Assembly (NCBI GenBank): GCA_963575645.1
Contig: OY754465.1
Location: 6,386,001-6,450,000 of the forward strand
Source: Xanthostigma xanthostigma
Lineage: Eukaryota > Arthropoda > Insecta > Raphidioptera > Raphidiidae
Reading direction: 5' to 3'
Length of the DNA: 64,000 nt
The notes under the pieces: model-generated
Database searches by the model: none
Told to the model about the DNA's origin: nothing
The model's input: only the letters and a program-made list of their open reading frames with translations
In this document: positions 58,698 through 64,000 of the stretch, in pieces
How positions within the stretch are numbered: the first letter of the stretch is position 1
How the letters are laid out: every line of letters starts with the position of its first letter
Translations under genes and position numbers: made by a program

Positions 58698-59423
58698 AAG
58701 GCCCCCATACACCTCGTTCTTTTTTGGCAGTTTTCATCGTCACGATAAAACACGTCGGTCAAAACCGAAGTGTATGGGCAAAAACTGTCGATGAAACACG
58801 GCAGTTTTTTTATCTGCCGAATCTTGATTTTAAACACGACGTGTTTGCTGGTTGTCGTTTTAAATCGTAATGTGTGGCGCTTTCCGATAAGAATCGACGT
58901 GTTTATTCAGTGGTGCGACGTACAGCAAATAAGTCATATTAATTAAATGATTGTTATTAGTTTGAGTATTGATTTATATTTTAACCGTTTTAGTGCTAAG
59001 CAATTTTGACAAAAATAAATGAAAATTGCTATAAACATATTGATTAATTTAGAGGAAAAAATAATGGTGTCAAATAAAACACTCTAATTTAGACAAATAT
59101 CAATCAATTTTATTAATTATTTTTGCATTATATTGTTTATTAATGTTTATTAAACATAAAATAATATCAATATTATTGTATTTTCCATCAAAGCAGATCG
59201 TATTAATGATGCCACGACTTCAGAAAAACTGAACGAAACTACGCCTCTGTGTGGATATGGCCGTTGTTCGTGTTTAAATTAACCGTACAGTTTTACCCGT
59301 GCGGTTAAAACTGCCATAAAAGAACGAGGTGTAGGTATGGGGATGGCCGTTGTTCGTGTTTAACCGTACAGTTTTACCCGGCGGTTAAAACTGCCAAAAA
59401 AGAACGAGGTGTATGGGGGCCTT
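58698..59423. mobile_element. Element with AAGGCCCCCATACACCTCG ends
   Basis: aaggcccccatacacctcgt and its complement (acgaggtgtatgggggcctt) end a 726-bp element. The right end is partly duplicated: atggccgttgttcgtgttta occurs at 59259 and 59343. No transposase. Confidence 0.8.
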
Positions 59424-60338
59424 TATAGGTACCGCGTTGCGTAATGTTATATTTGGTGTTATAAATAGGTCAGTTTCAAAATGTAGATACAGCGGTTCTA
59501 AATAGATGGATTTCTTACACATTTATTGATTGCAGTTTTTAATAATAATTGATTTTTTTTTTATCATTTCTGAAGCAGAGATTATGACCATTTTATTCAT
59601 CACAGCGACTCAGTTAAGTTTTGGTAAAAAAATATCTAATTTCGTTTAAATATTTTTATTAAATTAAACAAAAAATATTTACATTCATGGGGTCTAGTTC
59701 GATAAATCGATGTGCCCAAATTTTTACTTTTTTTAAGTCATAGAAAACGCTGAAAAAACGCGAAAAAAACTTTGCGGATTATTCACAAATTTCCCCAAAA
59801 ATACGTAAAAACTTTTCGTCTTTTCACTGCGTAAAAAAAACGTCATCGCATCGACACGACCCCGTAATTGTTTTTTATACACGACCCCGTAATATTGTTT
59901 TTTTTACCTCGTAACTGTTTTTTAAAGAACTCCCCCCCCCCAAACGCCCTCCCCTTTTCAATGCTCAAGAAAAAAACGCCATCGCATGGACACGACCCCG
60001 TAATTGTTCTTTGAAGAACTTCCCCTAGACGCCTTCCCGTTTTCACTGCGCAAAAAAATAATTTATAAAAAAAGTCCGCCCTTAAAGTGGCTAATAACAC
60101 TGTTATGTGTTCTATAAAATAATAATTGTGTTTTTCCAATGTTTTAGAACTGACGTTTGTTCAAGAGTGAACTGTCAAAAATTTTAAAACTCAAGTGAAA
60201 ACCAGCTATTTTATAGGAGCTTCGTGCAAAAAATACCGTTTGTCTTGTGCGTAATGATATAACAGCTCGTGTGACAATTAAAAATTACTGTGAAAAATAA
60301 CTCTAATAATTTAGAGTGATGATGATCCTGTTTAAATA
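59424..60338. other. AT-rich stretch with a diverged tandem repeat
   Basis: 59810-60060 repeats cacgaccccgtaat and cgtcatcgcatcgacac-like words, with a C-run at 59932-59941. The open frame at 59843-60139 (minus) lies in this repeat. Confidence 0.45.
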
Positions 60339-60467
60339 TTAGAAGATTAAAGGATGAAACCTGGTGGCATAGGATCAGTGAACTAAGCAAATACTGAAGG
60401 TTTTTTTTTATTGCATTTTATTGTTCATTGATCCTATGCCACCAGGTTTCATCCTTTAATCTTCTAA
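60339..60467. repeat. Hairpin with about 48-bp arms
   Basis: aggatgaaacctggtggcat and aggatcagtgaa on the left are mirrored on the right, with an AT-rich loop. Confidence 0.9.
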
Positions 60468-60548
60468 TTAAAAATTACTATTAAACATAATAAATGTGAA
60501 TTTTAATACGGTATAGTGCGTACTACTATTTAATAACTTTAAAGAATA

Positions 60549-60980
60549 GCTTCAGTTGCTACATTGTTGAAACACCCATTGTTACATGTCTATATTAGAA
60601 AAATTTACTTCTCAAACAATGTCACCATCGGGATACGAACCCCGAATCTTTCCACTATCGCGGCGGACTGAGTTACATTACTCCACAGTAAGGTCAATTC
60701 ATCATTCTGTTAAGGTTCATATCTGACGTTATCTAAGATAAAAATTAGCTCTCGCATGATGTGAAATATACAGTTACAAATGGCTATATATTGGAATGAT
60801 GAATTGACCTTACTGTGTCACTGTGGAGTAATGTAACTCAGTCCGCCGCGATAGTGGAAAGATTCGGGGTTCGTATCCCGATGGTGACATTGTTTGAGAA
60901 GTAAATTTTTCTAATATAGACATGTAACAATGGGTGTTTCAACAATGTAGCAACTGAAGCTATTCTTTAAAGTTATTAAA
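60549..60980. repeat. Inverted repeat with a tRNA-like unit in each arm
   Basis: Arms 60549-60709 and 60797-60980 are near-identical reverse complements. Each contains gtggaaagattcggggttcg and tatcccgatggtgac. In the right arm gtcactg and tggtgac can pair as an acceptor stem and tcggg/cccga as a T stem, so a tRNA-like fold is possible, though the D and anticodon arms are unclear. Confidence 0.75.
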
Positions 60981-62227
60981 CATATTGTCACACCTCATCA
61001 AAATTGCGACACTAGGTAATCTACAATTTAGTTGTGGTTTATTCACCTGCTAAAAAGTTATTACGGGACTCAATGAATTTAAATTTTAAAATCTGCCTAC
61101 TTAGGTAACAAATCTTTTCATAAATATACTTTACAATGAACCGTTCGCCTGTTATTATGTATTATGTAACTCATTATTTCTCCGCAGTGTGGAGCTAGCA
61201 TAATTCTGGGATAAAAGATAATTTACTGGCGCTAAACACGCAATTCGTGGACAAAAAGAAGGCTTCTTAATGCAACTTATTTATTACATAAATTTGCAGT
61301 GGCGTCCAAACAGTTTAAAATTATCAGGTGTCATTAAATTACTTCGTCAAAAGGAAATATTTCTATAATTTTTAGTTCACAACAGATCTTCTCAAATGTG
61401 TATTCTCAACAATTTAACGTGACTGGTCAAAATATTTGGGAGCATTTTTTACAATTAAAATAAATACCGGTCAAGTGCGTGTTGTGCACGCACAATGCAG
61501 ATGCTAAGGTTTCGTAGTAGTCACAAAAAACAAATTTTATAGTTTTGACAAAGTACTGCAATCGTGGAAGTTTTGTATGCAATTTGGGTTAGGATTTTTG
61601 GGTGAACGTTAAAATATTCAACAAAAAGAGCAAGGAGGATAGTGCAGTGTATATTTGTTCTTTAACTAACTTTTCTACCCGATATTTTGCATGGTGAATT
61701 GAAAGTAAACCTAACTTCTATGCTATAAATTAGTTTTTTTTTATTACAACGAAAAATAAGTGATTCATCTGATATTAGTCTTTAAACCCGATATGAGTGG
61801 TTTTGCTTTGTGGTCACAAATTTTGAGGTTAAATAGTTGAAAAGGGCACTTTCAACAATGTTTTAAAAAAAAATTTAAACCCTCCGGTTGTGAGATACTG
61901 ATCTAGACGAAAGAATATTCTCACTAAAGAGATAAATTAGTAAAATAATTGTAAATAATTAACATTAATGTCGTAGATTTTTCTACAACATGCAAACTCA
62001 TTTACTTTATCTTGTTAAACTGAGTTCATCAAAAGTTAGTTTGCTATTTAAATTCACGCTCGTATTTCATGGGAAAACTTTAGTAGCGTGGTAGAGAAAA
62101 ATCTTTATTAGAATATTAAATTAGATTTTCAGTTTGAAAGATGCTGATTTTCTTACCGGATACATATATCGTCCTTACAATTTTCTTTGGGAAAAATTCT
62201 AACTGCACTACGTGTCCTTCTAGAGTA
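60981..62227. other. AT-rich stretch, nothing recognised
   Basis: No coding or repeat boundary supported. Confidence 0.4.
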
Positions 62228-62432
62228 AGATCCCAGAGCCGCCAGACACAACCTATTTTTAAATAAATGAAGCCTTACGTTTTGAGTAGTGTTTTATGTA
62301 CTTAGAACGCTTGGCGTACCTCCATCATTGAGTCTGTGACAAATGTACAGGTACCAGGTGAGAAAGGTGAGTAAAAATAAGAGTCACTTAATTTAAATTT
62401 AAATGGCTGATATTTATATACGTTTTGTAAAA

Positions 62433-63016
62433 TCATATTAATATTATAAATGCGAATGTAAGTTTGTTTGTTACGCTTTCACGCAAAAACTACTTAACCG
62501 ATCATCATGAAACTTTGCACATACACTCTTGAAGGTATTAGAAGTAACATAGGATACTTTTTATTAAAAAAAAATAAAAATTTTTTACGAAAAATAAGAA
62601 AGGGTTGAAAACATTTTTTGGGCCCAAAAATACCGAAAAATTTCTCCGAATCGTTTCAAAATTGAAATTTAACCCTTTAGTAATGATTAAAATGTGCTAT
62701 TAAAATTTCATTAAAATCGGCCCGACAGGACCGGACTTACAAATTTTATGAAAACGAAATATTATAAATGCGAATGAAGTTTGTTTGTTACGCTTTCACG
62801 CAAAAACTACTTAACCGATCATCATGAAACTTTGCACATACACTCTTGAAGGTATTAGAAGTAACATAGGATACTTTTTATTAAAAAAAAATAAAAATTT
62901 TTTACGAAAAATAAGAAAATTGTTTGTCAAAATATGTGCAATACCTCAACCCCTGATATGCATGTCAAAAGTCGATTTCCATCTCAATCGCGGGCGTAGC
63001 CGCGGGTAGCGGCTAG
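62433..63016 (+). mobile_element. Helitron with internal duplication
   Basis: Starts A|TCATATTAATATTATAAATG and ends with the hairpin gcgggcgtagccgcgggtag and CTAG|T at 63016. A block of about 150 bp (cgctttcacgcaaaaactac ...) occurs at 62476 and 62790. Non-autonomous; an open frame inside is repeat-derived. Confidence 0.75.
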
Positions 63017-63101
63017 TATCACTATAAATTAGTATCTAGTATCGCCAGTCACTTTCCGCTGACCACAACTTCTGACAGACGCTTTAAAGCTCAGAGAGAA
63101 A

Positions 63102-63320
63102 TTAATGAACTTCACTTATTTTTAAATGCTTGATTGACCAAACATCCCCCCAGACGTAAAAAATGGTCAGCTGTAAGCGCGAGAGCTTTATGACTATTTT
63201 TTACGTCTGGGGGGATGTTTGGTCATTACAATTTGTCTGGCTGTTGAAATATAATTTTGTAATAGTTATCTGAATAACATATATAAAAATCAAGCATTTA
63301 AAAATAAGTGAAGTTCATTA
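63102..63320. repeat. Inner foldback
   Basis: aatgaacttcacttattttt/aagtgaagttcatt form outer arms, and gaccaaacatccccccagac with its complement forms a second stem around 63130-63228. Confidence 0.85.
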
Positions 63321-63723
63321 TCATATATAAATATCAGCCATTTAAATTTAAATTAAGTGACTCTTATTTTTACTCCCCTTTCTCACCTGGTACCTGTACA
63401 TTTGTCACAGACTCAATGATGGAGGTACTCCAAGCGTTCTAAGTACATAAAACACTACTCAAAATGTAAGGTTTCATTTATTTAAAAATAGATTGTGTCT
63501 GGCGGCTCTGGGATCTTGGGCTATTCGTGTTTGATTCAAACCACGTCTAAATCAAATTCCTTTGTGAACATTTCACAGAGAAATATTACATTTTTCGTTC
63601 AATGTTTGTAGGTTGGTCATTAATTGACATATTATGTAAGCAAAGCGTAATTTATTTCCGTATAAATTTTGCACCTGAAATACGCTACATGCAAATTAGA
63701 GCGCTATTAAGATTTGTATACTT

Positions 63724-64000
63724 TAGTGATGTGTCGCTCCTGAGCGAGTCGTTCATAATGAACGACTCCCCTCTCGGAGCGGAGCGAGTCGCTCTTTTTT
63801 TTTTGTGAATGACTCACTCCGAGCGCCATTGCTCTGTGCTGAGCTGTTCTGTACTGTTGCATTCGCACATTTGCAGAGCGCACACAGCACACGCCGCAGA
63901 GGTACTAGTAAATTTTGCACGTACGGAGTTATCTTTGCTGAATCATTTAATGTTAAAATATGACACACTATAAGTGCAATAGTACTAAGCTTACAGTGAC
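63724..64000. mobile_element. hAT-like element, left end (runs off the window)
   Basis: TAGTGATGTGTCGCTC begins a CpG- and gagcga-rich segment of the style of the other TAGTGATG elements. The right end lies beyond the window. The open frames on the minus strand here are repeat-derived. Confidence 0.55.

Larger units (their letters stand above)
62228..63516. mobile_element. Foldback with about 195-bp arms holding two further elements
   Basis: agatcccagagccgccagac at the left tip is mirrored at 63516; arms run to about 62423 and from about 63327. The loop holds a Helitron (62433-63016) and another foldback (63102-63320). Confidence 0.88.

Noticed and set aside
60600..60900. Functional tRNA genes in opposite orientation
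   Set aside because: Only acceptor and T stems can be drawn; D and anticodon arms are not convincing, and the unit is a mirrored repeat.

Overview
The window is AT-rich nuclear DNA from an animal, almost certainly an insect. The evidence is one spliced exon of an insect-type metabotropic glutamate receptor, an IS630-type transposase fragment of the kind common in insects, and Helitron, hAT, LINE and tRNA-derived repeats typical of arthropod genomes. Order is not settled; Lepidoptera or Hemiptera would fit. There is no bacterial-style gene organisation, operon or CRISPR array.

Host coding content is minimal. The one convincing host feature is a 143-bp internal exon on the minus strand (49604-49746), with clean splice sites on both sides. 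It encodes part of the ligand-binding lobe of an mGluR. If the gene extends both ways with long introns, most of the window may be intronic on that strand. A second, much weaker exon candidate is at 35421-35558 (minus).

The rest is a dense, repeatedly nested layer of transposable elements. Left part (1-11 kb): a perfect 65-bp palindrome, an IS630/Tc1-like relic with a frameshifted helix-turn-helix domain, a TA-flanked element, small MITEs, a CpG-rich tandem duplication and a LINE 3' end. 10-18 kb: a Ginger-like relic, a hAT element with perfect 8-bp target duplication, a 2.66-kb element with about 350-bp terminal inverted repeats (carrying a solo LTR-like insert and a 5'-truncated LINE with a 14-bp target duplication), and a three-level nest at 16.3-17.8 kb. 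18-39 kb: several Helitrons recognisable by TC/CTAG ends, tRNA-derived repeats, long foldbacks, a second Ginger-like element with TATA target duplication, and a four-copy 138-bp satellite. 39-48 kb: more hAT elements, a foldback interrupted by a solo LTR whose empty site is preserved at 6.1 kb, a 1.16-kb foldback, a Helitron carrying a tRNA-Lys-like gene, and a LINE 3' end. 48-64 kb: a five-unit tandem array inside a TA-flanked element, the mGluR exon, a Penelope/hammerhead-like motif, more hAT elements and at least eight further inverted-repeat elements, several nested.

The recurrent theme is long-armed inverted repeats (arms 65-415 bp). Transcribed as intron RNA they would fold into many long hairpins. 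No dedicated new gene system was found; the most useful leads are the receptor exon in its repeat sea, the nested insertion chronology, the tRNA-bearing Helitrons and the hammerhead-like motifs. All boundaries were read by eye without alignment software.
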